A DNA stretch of 64,000 bases from Aestuariivirga litoralis. GTDB lineage: Bacteria; Pseudomonadota; Alphaproteobacteria; Rhizobiales; Aestuariivirgaceae. Within the stretch, counting starts at the first letter, position 1; each line of letters starts with the position of its first letter. The position numbers and the translations under genes were made by a program. This document shows positions 34,685 through 43,278 of this stretch, in pieces. The DNA lies in NCBI RefSeq assembly GCF_015714715.1, contig NZ_WAHS01000001.1, positions 2,119,001 through 2,183,000 of the forward strand, in the 5' to 3' direction. The notes beneath the pieces were generated by a model. It had not been told where the DNA came from. It worked only from the letters and a program-made list of their open reading frames with translations, and did no database searches.

Positions 34685-35701
34685 ATGGCCAAGAAAGTTC
34701 GCGTCGCAATCAATGGCTTTGGCCGCATCGGCCGCAATGTGTTGCGCGCCATTCATGAATCTGGCCGCCAGGACATCGAAGTGGTGGCGATCAACGATCT
34801 GGGCCCGGTGGAAACCAATGCCCATCTGCTGCGCTTTGACTCGGTGCATGGCCGCTTCCCCCACGAAGTGAAGGTGGAAGGCGACATCATCAATGTCGGC
34901 TCGGAAAAGTTCAAGGCCACCGCCGTGAAGGACCCTTCACAGCTGCCGTGGAAGGAAATGGGCGTTGACATCGCCATGGAATGCACCGGCATTTTCACCT
35001 CGAAGGACAAGGCCTCGGCGCATCTGACCGCCGGCGCCAAGCGCGTTATCGTGTCGGCACCTGCCGATGGCGCTGACAAGACCATCGTTTACGGCGTGAA
35101 CCACACCACGCTGACCAAGGACGATATGGTGATCTCGAACGCTTCGTGCACCACCAACTGCCTGGTTCCGGTGGTGAAGGTGCTGCATGACGTGATCGGC
35201 CTGGAAAAGGGCATGATGACCACCATCCATTCTTACACCGGCGACCAGCCCACGCTGGACACGATGCACAAGGATCTCTACCGCGCCCGCGCTGCGGCCC
35301 TTTCGATGATCCCGACTTCGACGGGTGCGGCCAAGGCCGTTGGCCTGGTGCTGCCGGAACTGAAGGGCAAGCTGGACGGCATTTCAATCCGCGTGCCGAC
35401 ACCGAATGTCTCGGTTGTCGATCTGAAGTTCATCGCCAAGCGCGCCACCACGGTTCAGGAAATCAATGATGCGATCATCGCTGCCTCCAAGAGCGGCGCG
35501 CTGAAGGGCATTCTCGGCTTCACCAACCAGCCGAATGTGTCTTCGGATTTCAACCATGATCCGCATTCGTCGATCTTCCATCTCGACCAGACCAAGGTGA
35601 TGGACGGCAATTTCGTGTCGATCCTCAGCTGGTACGACAATGAATGGGGCTTCTCGAACCGCATGAGCGACACCGCCGTGCATTTCGCCAGCCTGATCTA
35701 A
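34685..35701 (+). CDS. gap: Glyceraldehyde-3-phosphate dehydrogenase
   Basis: A 338-residue glycolytic/gluconeogenic enzyme. NAD-binding N-terminus [10 protein letters not shown]; the catalytic site [10 protein letters not shown] with Cys and the later His in H-S-Y-T-G-D-Q; C-terminal [18 protein letters not shown] lies 7 bases before the ATG. An intrinsic terminator follows at 35730-35754. In many relatives gap is next to tkt and pgk; here the next gene is rpe, another sugar-phosphate enzyme. Confidence 0.98.
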   Translation: MAKKVRVAINGFGRIGRNVLRAIHESGRQDIEVVAINDLGPVETNAHLLRFDSVHGRFPHEVKVEGDIINVGSEKFKATAVKDPSQLPWKEMGVDIAMECTGIFTSKDKASAHLTAGAKRVIVSAPADGADKTIVYGVNHTTLTKDDMVISNASCTTNCLVPVVKVLHDVIGLEKGMMTTIHSYTGDQPTLDTMHKDLYRARAAALSMIPTSTGAAKAVGLVLPELKGKLDGISIRVPTPNVSVVDLKFIAKRATTVQEINDAIIAASKSGALKGILGFTNQPNVSSDFNHDPHSSIFHLDQTKVMDGNFVSILSWYDNEWGFSNRMSDTAVHFASLI

Positions 35702-35729
35702 CGGCGCAGGAACTGACAAAGTTCTAGGA

Positions 35730-35754
35730 GAGGCCCGCTTCGGCGGGCCTCTTT
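35730..35754 (+). terminator. Rho-independent terminator after gap
   Basis: GAGGCCCGC-TTCG-GCGGGCCTC forms a perfect 9-bp stem with a UUCG tetraloop. The T tail is short (TTTG). Confidence 0.85.
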
Positions 35755-35787
35755 GCATTTGGGCTTTTGCTCGCTTAAGAAGGTGAC

Positions 35788-36453
35788 ATGAACTCGCGCC
35801 CGCTCATCATCGCTCCATCCATCCTTGCCGCTGATTTTTCCAAGCTGGGGGAGGAGGTGGCCTCGATCCTGACCGCCGGGGCAGACTGGATCCATATCGA
35901 CGTGATGGACGGGCATTTCGTGCCCAATATTTCCTACGGCGCACCGATCATGCAATCACTGCGCCCGCATACCAAAGTGCCATTTGACACGCATCTGATG
36001 ATCTCGCCGGCTGATCCCTTGCTCGGGCAGTTTGCGGCGGCAGGGGCCGACAGCATTACGGTTCATGCCGAGGCAGGCCCGCATCTGGACCGCTCGCTGC
36101 AGGCCATCAAGGCGCTGGGCAAGAAAGCCGGCGTGGCAATCAATCCGGGCACCCCCATTTCTGCCATTGAAAATGTGATCGACCGGCTGGATCTTATTCT
36201 GGTGATGACGGTCAATCCCGGCTTTGGCGGGCAGAGCTTCATCAAGGCCATGCTGCCCAAGATCACCCAAGCGAGGGCGCTGGCGGGCGGGCGGCCCATC
36301 GACATTGAAGTGGATGGCGGCATCGACCATTTCACCGCTGAGGCAGCGGTGCGCGCCGGGGCCAATGTGCTGGTGGCGGGCACATCGCTGTTCAAGGGCG
36401 ACCATGCCGCCAATGTAAAAGCGCTTCGCGCGGCAGCCACCCTTACGGCATGA
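35788..36453 (+). CDS. rpe: Ribulose-phosphate 3-epimerase
   Basis: A 221-residue TIM-barrel enzyme linking ribulose-5-P and xylulose-5-P. It shows I-A-P-S-I-L-A-A-D-F, W-I-H-I-D-V-M-D-G-H-F-V-P-N, V-M-T-V-N-P-G-F-G-G-Q-S-F and I-E-V-D-G-G-I, with catalytic Asp and metal-ligand His/Asp all present. AAGGTG precedes the ATG. Its stop overlaps the next gene by 4 bp (ATGA). Confidence 0.97.
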   Translation: MNSRPLIIAPSILAADFSKLGEEVASILTAGADWIHIDVMDGHFVPNISYGAPIMQSLRPHTKVPFDTHLMISPADPLLGQFAAAGADSITVHAEAGPHLDRSLQAIKALGKKAGVAINPGTPISAIENVIDRLDLILVMTVNPGFGGQSFIKAMLPKITQARALAGGRPIDIEVDGGIDHFTAEAAVRAGANVLVAGTSLFKGDHAANVKALRAAATLTA

Positions 36454-37346
36454 GTAAATATTCGCAACTGAAAGACCCGGGCATCGTTGCGTTTCTGGAG
36501 GAAGGCGAGAGGCTTTATCCTGAGAATGCCGTGAGCTTCAGCATGGCGGAGCAACGGGAATTCTATAACAAGTATTGCGCCCATTTTTCTGGGCGATGGC
36601 CCAAGGATGTGGCCACGCGCGATTTCACGGTGGGCGCCGTTCCTTGCCGCCGCTACATGCCGCGCGCACCACGTGGGCAGCTGCTTTATCTGCATGGCGG
36701 CGGCTATGTGGTGGGGGGGCTGGAAAGCCATAATTCGATCTGTGCTGATCTGGCGGATCAAGCGCAGGTGGATGTGATCGCAGTAGAATACCGGCTGGCA
36801 CCGGAGCATAAATTTCCGGCGGCGTTTGATGATTGCTGGGCCGTGTTTGAAAGCATCGTTGGATCTGGCGGCCCCTGCGTCATCGCGGGCGACAGCGCCG
36901 GTGGCAATCTAGCGGCGGGCATCGCCATCAAGGCGCGTGACCTTGGCATCCAGAAAATCAAAGGCCAGGTGCTGATCTATCCGGGCCTCGGCGGCGACGT
37001 AACAAAAGGTTCATACATTACCCAGGCCAATGCGCCCGGGCTGACCACCAAGGACGTGCTCTATTACCACGACACCTATGGCTCGGATGGCAGCAAGCTG
37101 GCCGAGCCGTTGCGCGAAACGGATTTCAGCGGCCTGCCACGGGCTTTTCTGGTGGCTTGCGCGCATGATCCGCTGCATGACGATGCAGTGCATTACGCCG
37201 CCAAGTTGCAGGCGGCGGGTGTGGCAGCGGAACTGCGCGAGGAGCCTGATCTGGTGCATGCCTATTTGCGCGCCCGCTTCATGAGCAGGCCAGCGGCGGA
37301 AAGTTTCCGGGCCATAGTTGCAGCCATCAGGGCTTTTGCTGCATAA
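36450..37346 (+). CDS. Alpha/beta hydrolase, hormone-sensitive-lipase-like esterase
   Basis: A 298-residue esterase of family IV. The oxyanion motif is L-H-G-G-G-Y, the nucleophile is in G-D-S-A-G-G-N, and the acid/histidine pair lies near A-C-A-H-D-P-L-H-D-D and the C-terminal L-V-H-A-Y. It hydrolyses short-chain esters or amides; the substrate is unknown. The start overlaps rpe, and a CocE-type hydrolase follows 6 bp later, so the two hydrolases share one transcript. Confidence 0.88.
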   Translation: MSKYSQLKDPGIVAFLEEGERLYPENAVSFSMAEQREFYNKYCAHFSGRWPKDVATRDFTVGAVPCRRYMPRAPRGQLLYLHGGGYVVGGLESHNSICADLADQAQVDVIAVEYRLAPEHKFPAAFDDCWAVFESIVGSGGPCVIAGDSAGGNLAAGIAIKARDLGIQKIKGQVLIYPGLGGDVTKGSYITQANAPGLTTKDVLYYHDTYGSDGSKLAEPLRETDFSGLPRAFLVACAHDPLHDDAVHYAAKLQAAGVAAELREEPDLVHAYLRARFMSRPAAESFRAIVAAIRAFAA

Positions 37347-37352
37347 GGCCTT

Positions 37353-39371
37353 ATGCCCATTAAAACTGTCACCAAATTTCCCCGCAAGACCAAAGAAGTC
37401 AAAAATTTCTTCATCCCGCTTTCCGACGGGACGCAATTGGCGGCGCGGATGTTCATCCCCACCGATGCCGCGAAAAATCCGGTTCCGGCGCTGCTGGAAT
37501 ATCTGCCTTACCGCAAGACCGACGGCACGCATGTGCGCGATGCGCTAACGCATCCTTACATGGCCGGCCACGGCTATGCCGCCATCCGCGTGGATATGCG
37601 CGGCAATGGTGACAGCGATGGCATCATGCTCGACGAATATACCAAGCAGGAGCAGGACGACGCGCTGGAAGTGATCGACTGGATCGCCAAGCAAAAGTGG
37701 TGCAGCGGCAAGGTCGGCATGTTCGGCATTTCGTGGGGCGGCTTCAACTGCCTGCAAGTGGCGGCGCGCCAGCCGCCCGCACTCAAGGCCATCGTCACCA
37801 TCTGCTCGACGGATGACCGCTATGAAGATGACATTCATTACAAGGGCGGCACGCTGCTCAACGAGAATATGGGTTGGGCCGCCACCATGCTGGCCTATTC
37901 GTCGCGCCCGCCGGATCCGGATATCGTCGGCCCGAAATGGCGCAAGATGTGGATGGAGCGGCTGAAGGCCGAGCCTTTCCTGATCAGCACCTGGCTGAAG
38001 CATCCGCACCGCGATGATTATTGGAAGCATGGATCGGTGGTCGAAAATTTCGGCGCCATTACCGCGGCCACGCTGGTGGTGGGCGGCTGGAACGATGCCT
38101 ATTCCAACGCAGCGCCGCGTTTGATGAAGGGGCTGCGCTGCCCGCGCAAGGCGATCATCGGGCCATGGGCGCATAAATATGCGCATTTTGCAGTGCCTGA
38201 TCCGAAGATCGGATTCCTGCAGGAAATGCTGCGCTGGTGGGATTTCTATTTGAAGGATATCGACACCAAGGTGACGCAAGACCCGGATTTCCGCGTCTAT
38301 GTGATGGAGCCGTGGAAGCCCGGTTCCTTCCCCACCAGGATCGAAGGCCGCTGGATTGGCGACGCCTATTGGGGCGTGGGCAATACCGAAACCAAAACCT
38401 GGTTCCTCACCGACAAGGGCATTGCTTCTGCCAAGGGCGAAGAGAAGGCGCTTGAGATCACCTCGAAGCAAACCACCGGTTTTGATGGCGGTGAATATTG
38501 CATCATCTGGCTGGGCCCGGAATTTGCCGGTGACCAAGCCAAGGATGACAGCCAGTCGATCACCTTCGAAAGCCCTGCCCTCACTGACGACATGGACCTG
38601 GTGGGTGCGCCCGCGATCGAGCTGGAATTCAGCGTGGACAAGCCGGTGGCGCACATTGCCGTGCGACTGAATGATGTGTGGCCGACGGGTGAAGTTTCAC
38701 GCATCACCTATCATCTGCAGAACCTGACAATGCGCGTGTCGCGCGGGCAGCCCACGCCATTGGTGCCGGGCCAGCGTTACCGCATGCGCATCAAGCTGGA
38801 TGACATTGCTTATAAAGTGCCTAAGGGCCACAAGCTGCGCGTAGCGATTTCGACCTCTTACTTCCCGATGATGTGGCCAGCACCGGAGCCGGTAAAGCTT
38901 ACGGTTTATGCCGGGCCATCGGAACTGGCCTTGCCGGTGCGCAAGAAATATGCGGCGGGGCAGCTGGTTCATTTCGGCGAGCCGGAAGGGGCAAAGCCGG
39001 TTGATCTGCAGCATCTGAAGCCAGCGTCCAACAAGCGCGAAGTGACAGTTGATCCAAAGACCGGTGAAACCAAGATGTCGATTGTCGATGAATTCGGCAC
39101 GCAGCTGATCAAGCCGCTGAACCTCACCATCTGGGGCACGGGGCGCGAGAATTACTCGATCATGCCGGATGATCCGCTGTCAGCGAAAATGGAAACCCAT
39201 TGGACCGAAGCACGCAAGCGCGGCAAGTGGGAAGTGCGTACTGAGACCTATGGACGCCTGACCTGCACCAAGACGCATTGGATCGTGTGGGGCAAGATCG
39301 ACGCGTTTGAAGGCAAGAAGAAGGTCTTCACCAAAGAGTTCAAGGAAAAGATCAAGCGCGATCTGCAGTAA
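37353..39371 (+). CDS. CocE/NonD-family hydrolase (X-Pro dipeptidyl-peptidase S15-like)
   Basis: A 672-residue serine hydrolase. The N-terminal alpha/beta fold has the nucleophile in G-M-F-G-I-S-W-G-G-F and the early Y-R-K-T-D-G and D-M-R-G-N-G-D-S motifs; the C-terminal part is the jelly-roll domain of this family. Members include cocaine esterase and glutaryl-7-ACA acylases. No signal peptide is seen. Linked to the esterase upstream (6 bp) and PaiB downstream (3 bp). Confidence 0.88.
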   Translation: MPIKTVTKFPRKTKEVKNFFIPLSDGTQLAARMFIPTDAAKNPVPALLEYLPYRKTDGTHVRDALTHPYMAGHGYAAIRVDMRGNGDSDGIMLDEYTKQEQDDALEVIDWIAKQKWCSGKVGMFGISWGGFNCLQVAARQPPALKAIVTICSTDDRYEDDIHYKGGTLLNENMGWAATMLAYSSRPPDPDIVGPKWRKMWMERLKAEPFLISTWLKHPHRDDYWKHGSVVENFGAITAATLVVGGWNDAYSNAAPRLMKGLRCPRKAIIGPWAHKYAHFAVPDPKIGFLQEMLRWWDFYLKDIDTKVTQDPDFRVYVMEPWKPGSFPTRIEGRWIGDAYWGVGNTETKTWFLTDKGIASAKGEEKALEITSKQTTGFDGGEYCIIWLGPEFAGDQAKDDSQSITFESPALTDDMDLVGAPAIELEFSVDKPVAHIAVRLNDVWPTGEVSRITYHLQNLTMRVSRGQPTPLVPGQRYRMRIKLDDIAYKVPKGHKLRVAISTSYFPMMWPAPEPVKLTVYAGPSELALPVRKKYAAGQLVHFGEPEGAKPVDLQHLKPASNKREVTVDPKTGETKMSIVDEFGTQLIKPLNLTIWGTGRENYSIMPDDPLSAKMETHWTEARKRGKWEVRTETYGRLTCTKTHWIVWGKIDAFEGKKKVFTKEFKEKIKRDLQ

Positions 39372-39374
39372 GAG

Positions 39375-39992
39375 ATGTATCAGCCCCCGCATTTCATTGA
39401 AGAGCGGCTGGAGGTTCAGCACCAGCTGATCAGGGCGCATCCGTTTGGATTGCTGATCTCGGTGGGCGCTGATGGACCGGAGGCGAATGGCATTCCTTTC
39501 CTGCTGGATGCCACGTATGCGCGCCATGGACGCCTGCTGGCGCATGTGGCGCGGGCCAATGGCCAGTGGCGCGAACTGCATGGGCAGCGCGTGCTGGCAG
39601 TGTTTCAGGGGCCTCAGGCTTACATTTCACCTTCGCTTTATGAGACCAAGCGCGAGACCGGCAAGGTGGTGCCCACCTGGAACTATGCGATGGTGCAAGT
39701 AAAGGGCACGGCGCTGGTGCATGAAGATGCGGATTGGCTGCGCGCACAGGTGACGGCGCTGACGGCCTCACATGAAAATACGCGCACAACGCCTTGGGCG
39801 GTAAGCGATGCGCCGGAAAGTTACATCCGAAGCCAGCTGAAAGGCATTGTCGGCATCGAAATCCCCATCGAATCCATCGCTGGCAAATGGAAAATGAGCC
39901 AGAATCGTCCGGAATCTGACAGAATTGGCGTAGCGGAAGGTGTCGGCGAAGCCCAGATGTCGGCTCTCGTAAGAGAATATGGCAAGCTCTAA
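39375..39992 (+). CDS. FMN-binding negative transcriptional regulator, PaiB family
   Basis: A 205-residue protein with the PaiB split-barrel FMN fold: M-Y-Q-P-P-H-F, H-P-F-G-L-L-I-S, I-P-F-L-L-D, H-V-A-R-A-N, and Y-I-S-P-S-L-Y...V-P-T-W-N-Y. In Bacillus PaiB is linked to repression of sporulation and protease genes; in proteobacteria its role is unclear and it may be an FMN or heme-binding protein. It ends the hydrolase operon. Confidence 0.9.
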   Translation: MYQPPHFIEERLEVQHQLIRAHPFGLLISVGADGPEANGIPFLLDATYARHGRLLAHVARANGQWRELHGQRVLAVFQGPQAYISPSLYETKRETGKVVPTWNYAMVQVKGTALVHEDADWLRAQVTALTASHENTRTTPWAVSDAPESYIRSQLKGIVGIEIPIESIAGKWKMSQNRPESDRIGVAEGVGEAQMSALVREYGKL

Positions 39993-40151
39993 CGCCACCA
40001 TTTCACTTTTTTCCATTTTTTATTTTCTATAATTTTCAGTGGCTTGATCGTGAAAACAGGCCCCACCGAGTGGAAATCCGAATCCTGAACGCCAGATAAA
40101 TGCCACAATCAGAATAGGTTCAGAGCGACATCCCTAGAAAGGCACCATCAA

Positions 40152-40796
40152 ATGCATTCACAGGGAAACAAGCAAATGAACAAGCTCTTCAAAATCGCCG
40201 CCGCCGCCACTCTGGCTCTCAGCTTCGCCTCCATCGCCCAGGCCCAGGACGTCAAGCCCTTCGCCGGCGTGGTCATCGTCCCCGCCTCCGCCCCCGCCGA
40301 AGTCCAGCAGCCGCTGGTCAAGCTGGTCAAGAAGCCGGTTGTGCAGCAGCAGGCCACCTTCAAGCGCGCCAAGATCATTTCTTACGCTTCTGACAAGGCC
40401 GCTGGTTCGATCATCGTCGATACCGAAAACAACAAGCTCTACTACATCCTCGGCATGGACCGCGCTGCCATGTACAACATTGCTTCAGGCAAGCCGGGCT
40501 TCGAATGGGCTGGCGTGCACAAGGTTTCGGCCAAGGCTGAATGGCCGTCATGGACCCCGCCGGCTGAAATGCGCGTACGCCGCCCTGAACTGCCGGCCTT
40601 CATGGCTGGTGGCCCGAAGAACCCGCTGGGTGCCCGTGCCATGTATCTCGGCTCGTCGATCTACCGCATCCACGGCACCAACGAGCCGAAGTCGATCGGC
40701 AAGAACGCTTCCTCGGGCTGCATCCGCATGCTGAACGATGACGTGACCGAGCTCTATCAGTTCGTGAAGCTGGGTGCTGAAGTCACGGTGATGTAA
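40152..40796 (+). CDS. L,D-transpeptidase (YkuD fold), exported
   Basis: A 214-residue protein. A Sec signal peptide (hydrophobic A-A-A-T-L-A-L-S-F-A-S-I-A-Q-A) precedes a mature part with the ErfK/YbiS/YcfS/YnhG catalytic motif: I-H-G-T-N, then I-G-K-N-A-S-S-G-C-I-R-M, where Cys is the nucleophile. It would make 3-3 peptidoglycan crosslinks or attach proteins to the wall, typical of polar-growing Rhizobiales. The ATG at 40152 and an internal ATG at 40176 both have plausible ribosome-binding sites; the latter gives the tidier signal peptide. The 159 bp before it contain nothing else I recognise. Confidence 0.9.
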   Translation: MHSQGNKQMNKLFKIAAAATLALSFASIAQAQDVKPFAGVVIVPASAPAEVQQPLVKLVKKPVVQQQATFKRAKIISYASDKAAGSIIVDTENNKLYYILGMDRAAMYNIASGKPGFEWAGVHKVSAKAEWPSWTPPAEMRVRRPELPAFMAGGPKNPLGARAMYLGSSIYRIHGTNEPKSIGKNASSGCIRMLNDDVTELYQFVKLGAEVTVM

Positions 40797-40822
40797 TCAC
40801 CACACGATATTCGATGTGAAAA

Positions 40823-40847
40823 CGGCGGGCCTTGGCCCGCCGATTTT
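40823..40847. terminator. Bidirectional terminator between the L,D-transpeptidase and the monooxygenase genes
   Basis: CGGCGGGCC-GGCCCGCCG forms a perfect stem flanked by AAAA on the left and ATTTTG on the right, so it can stop both converging transcripts. Confidence 0.8.
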
Positions 40848-40853
40848 GTTTGT

Positions 40854-41150
40854 TCAGATGACTTCCACCTGGTCCGCGTGGATGATTTCGACCTTGGTGG
40901 ATTTGACCAGTGGCTGGCGGGCCTTGCGCCAATCGGCGAGATGCGGGGTTTGCATATGGGCGGCCAGGGCTTCGCGTGTGGACCAGCGCTCCACGACCAG
41001 CACGATGTCCGGATTTTCAGTGTCCCGCACATAGTCATAAGAGATGCATCCGGCTTCGCTGCGCGTGGCATCGATGCAGACGCGCGCACCGGAGATGAGT
41101 GCGGGGGATTGGCCGGGGAGCGTGGTGATGGTGGCGACGACGTAGATCAT
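40854..41150 (-). CDS. Antibiotic-biosynthesis-monooxygenase (ABM) domain protein
   Basis: A 98-residue dimeric ferredoxin-like protein: I-Y-V-V-A-T-I-T, then E-A-G-C-I-S-Y-D-Y, V-V-E-R-W-S-T-R-E-A-L-A-A-H and H-M-Q-T-P-H. Stand-alone ABM proteins act as quinol or heme monooxygenases or as small-molecule binders; the function is not assigned. AAGGG lies before the ATG at 41150. A GGCGGG palindrome separates it from gcrA. Confidence 0.85.
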   Translation of the reverse strand: MIYVVATITTLPGQSPALISGARVCIDATRSEAGCISYDYVRDTENPDIVLVVERWSTREALAAHMQTPHLADWRKARQPLVKSTKVEIIHADQVEVI

Positions 41151-41167
41151 GGTGCCCTTAAAACTGG

Positions 41168-41190
41168 ATCGGCGGGTCAAGCCCGCCGAT
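41168..41190. repeat. REP-like palindrome 2 (ATCGGCGGG-N5-CCCGCCGAT)
   Basis: Perfect 9-bp arms with loop TCAAG, between the ABM gene and gcrA. It is nearly identical to the palindrome at 44266-44290. Confidence 0.65.
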
Positions 41191-41216
41191 AAAGAGATAT
41201 TGAATTGAGGTCAGAC

Positions 41217-41756
41217 TTACGCCGAGCGGCGCATCCGGGCTTGCGGCGGCTGATAGGCAATGCGGGCGTGGTATTCGCAATAGGGTGAGCCTTCGCGCGG
41301 GCCGTGGCCGCAGAAGCAGAAATCATCATGGGTCGGATCGCCGATCGGCCATTTGCAGGTCTTGTCGGAGAGATGAAGAATGGTGATGCGGCCATCCTTG
41401 TTGTCATCGACCAGGCGCATCGGCTTGGGTTCCGGCAGCGGCATCGGGCGCGGCGCGGTGTGGTGGAAGGCCTTGAGCGCGGTGTTGCCGGCCGTCGGCA
41501 TCGAAGGCGAGCGGCCCGGAATGGAAGGCTCGCGGGTTTTGCGTGCGGTGCGTGGTGCAGTGTTGCGCGGCTGCGTAGCGCGGCCAGCGAGATTCAAGCG
41601 ATGCACCTTGCCGATGACGGCATTGCGCGTCACACCCAGGCCAAGACGGCCGGCGATCTGGCTAGCACTCAGGCCTTCGGCCCAGAGCTGCTTCAGCGTG
41701 TTCACCCGGTCTTCCGTCCACATGGCTTTCTCTGGTGCGGCCGCAACTTCGCTCAT
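41217..41756 (-). CDS. gcrA: Cell-cycle regulator GcrA
   Basis: A 179-residue protein with the GcrA N-terminus (M-W-T-E-D-R-V, L-K-Q-L-W-A-E-G-L-S-A-S-Q-I-A, G-V-T-R-N-A-V-I-G-K-V-H-R-L) that reads methylated GANTC DNA. A basic/proline linker and the sigma70-contacting C-terminal part follow (T-C-K-W-P-I-G-D-P, F-C-F-C-G, Y-C-E-Y-H). It activates cell-cycle promoters together with CcrM methylation. The ATG at 41756 has AAGGA upstream. Its control region (41757-42099) contains GANTC sites and a CtrA box. Confidence 0.95.
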   Translation of the reverse strand: MSEVAAAPEKAMWTEDRVNTLKQLWAEGLSASQIAGRLGLGVTRNAVIGKVHRLNLAGRATQPRNTAPRTARKTREPSIPGRSPSMPTAGNTALKAFHHTAPRPMPLPEPKPMRLVDDNKDGRITILHLSDKTCKWPIGDPTHDDFCFCGHGPREGSPYCEYHARIAYQPPQARMRRSA

Positions 41757-41942
41757 TTCAGAATCCTTCTCTGCTCGCGAACATGGCCCCATGCCCGCGC
41801 CTCAAACTCTACGCTTTACTGATCATCAGCCCCACATCTCGTGGGCTTGTTCCATTTTCACTACAATGGGTGGAGTCACACAAACAAGGAATTCAGGCTT
41901 TATTAGTTCCGTTTTCCCCAGCTTTGTGCCCGGCCTATATAG

Positions 41943-41957
41943 TTAACAGAATCTTAA
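41943..41957. promoter_or_regulatory. CtrA box TTAA-N7-TTAA with an internal GANTC site
   Basis: TTAA CAGAATC TTAA matches the CtrA consensus exactly, with the 7-base spacer containing GAATC. It lies ~187 bp upstream of the gcrA ATG. CtrA represses gcrA in Caulobacter, so cross-regulation is plausible here. Confidence 0.6.
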
Positions 41958-41979
41958 GCGCCGATTGACTCGGGGCTCC

Positions 41980-42054
41980 ATGCGCCAAATTGACTCACCT
42001 GTTCATAAGGTGGCATTGACCCTGCCTCCCCCATTGACTAAACACCTGTTTTAA
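41980..42054 (+). CDS. Possible leader peptide before argD (low confidence)
   Basis: An ATG frame of 24 codons plus stop whose stop ends three bases before the argD-leader hairpin. It contains three consecutive prolines and one arginine (codon 2). A weak GGGG precedes it. The position next to a terminator hairpin suggests translation-controlled attenuation, but no conservation evidence is available and it may be chance. Confidence 0.25.
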   Translation: MRQIDSPVHKVALTLPPPLTKHLF

Positions 42055-42057
42055 CTG

Positions 42058-42088
42058 CGCTGATCGCTTGATCGGCGTTTTTCTTTTT
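42058..42088 (+). promoter_or_regulatory. Terminator-like hairpin in the argD leader (candidate attenuator)
   Basis: CGCTGATC-GCTT-GATCGGCG forms an 8-bp stem (one G-U) followed by TTTTTCTTTTT. It ends directly before the GGAG Shine-Dalgarno of argD. The nearest upstream plus-strand gene ends at 40796, before another terminator, so it has no gene to terminate and is best read as part of the argD leader. Confidence 0.65.
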
Positions 42089-42099
42089 GGAGCTCTGCC

Positions 42100-43275
42100 A
42101 TGATCAGTCCGGTGCTGCCCACATATAATCGTGCCCCCATTGCCTTGGTGCGCGGTTCGGGTGCGCGCGCCTACACGGACGATGGCACGGAATATCTGGA
42201 TTTCGGCGCTGGCGTTGCGGTGAATTCCTGCGGCCATGCGCATCCGCATCTGGTGGCTGCACTCACTGAGCAAGCGGGCAAGATATGGCACACATCCAAT
42301 CTTTATCAGATGCCCGGGCAGGAAAAGCTGGCGCGGCGGCTGATCGACAACAGCTTTGCGGATACTGTGTTCTTCTGCAATTCAGGCGCAGAGGCCAATG
42401 AACTCGCCATCAAGATGGCGCGCAAATATCACGCCGCGAAGGGCCAGCCTGAGCGCTTCCATATCATCACCTTTGAAGGCGCATTCCACGGCCGCACCAC
42501 CGCAACGCTTGCTGCGGGTGGGCAGGAAAAATATCTTGAAGGCTTCGGCCCCAAGGCACCAGGCTTCGACCAGGTGAAGGTGGGCGACCACAAGGCGCTG
42601 GAAGCCTTGATCGGGCCTCAAACTGCGGCGATCATGATTGAGCCCATTCAGGGCGAAGGCGGTATCAGCGTTATTGCGCCTGAAGAGCTGCGTTATTTGC
42701 GCAAGCTGTGCGACGAGCATGGCATGCTGCTGGTGTTCGATGAAATCCAGACCGGCACGGGCCGCACCGGAAAACTGTTCGCGCATGAATGGGCTGGCGT
42801 GACGCCGGATATCATGGCGATTGCCAAGGGCATTGGCGGCGGTTTTCCGCTGGGCGCTTGCCTTGCCACGGAAGCTGCGGCCGCCGGCATGGTGGCAGGC
42901 ACCCATGGTTCGACCTTTGGCGGCAACCCGCTGGCCACTGCCGTGGGCAATGCCGTGCTGGATGTGGTTCTCGAAGTTGGTTTCCTTGCCAATGTGCAGA
43001 AGCAGGCGCTGAAACTGAAGCAGAGCCTTGAGCGCTTGAAGGATACGCATCCTGATGTGATCGCCGAGATCCGAGGCAGCGGCTTGATGATGGGCATCAA
43101 GACCAAGGTGCCCAATACCGAATTCATCAAGGCGGCCCTCGATCAAAAACTGCTGACCATCGGTGCCGGCGATAATGTTGTGCGCCTTCTGCCCCCGCTC
43201 ATCGTGAATGATGCGGATGTGGCCGAGGCGGTGGCCAAGCTTGAAAAAGCCTGCGCCCATTTTGAAAAGAAGTAA
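42100..43275 (+). CDS. argD: Acetylornithine aminotransferase
   Basis: A 391-residue PLP enzyme of arginine (and lysine) biosynthesis. It contains [37 protein letters not shown], the PLP lysine in [14 protein letters not shown], and G-S-T-F-G-G-N-P. Ornithine/GABA aminotransferases are related, but the argF neighbour fixes the role. The ATG at 42100 has GGAG upstream. Confidence 0.95.
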   Translation: MISPVLPTYNRAPIALVRGSGARAYTDDGTEYLDFGAGVAVNSCGHAHPHLVAALTEQAGKIWHTSNLYQMPGQEKLARRLIDNSFADTVFFCNSGAEANELAIKMARKYHAAKGQPERFHIITFEGAFHGRTTATLAAGGQEKYLEGFGPKAPGFDQVKVGDHKALEALIGPQTAAIMIEPIQGEGGISVIAPEELRYLRKLCDEHGMLLVFDEIQTGTGRTGKLFAHEWAGVTPDIMAIAKGIGGGFPLGACLATEAAAAGMVAGTHGSTFGGNPLATAVGNAVLDVVLEVGFLANVQKQALKLKQSLERLKDTHPDVIAEIRGSGLMMGIKTKVPNTEFIKAALDQKLLTIGAGDNVVRLLPPLIVNDADVAEAVAKLEKACAHFEKK

Positions 43276-43278
43276 GTG

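Larger units (their letters stand above)
41757..42099. other. Regulator-rich divergent gcrA/argD intergenic region (343 bp)
   Basis: This is the only gap over 300 bp. It holds five GANTC (CcrM) sites at 41761, 41873, 41949, 41967 and 41992, about one being expected by chance; a perfect CtrA box (41943-41957); a possible 24-codon leader frame (41980-42054); and a terminator-like hairpin before argD (42058-42088). No longer open frame with credible coding features is seen. Confidence 0.7.
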
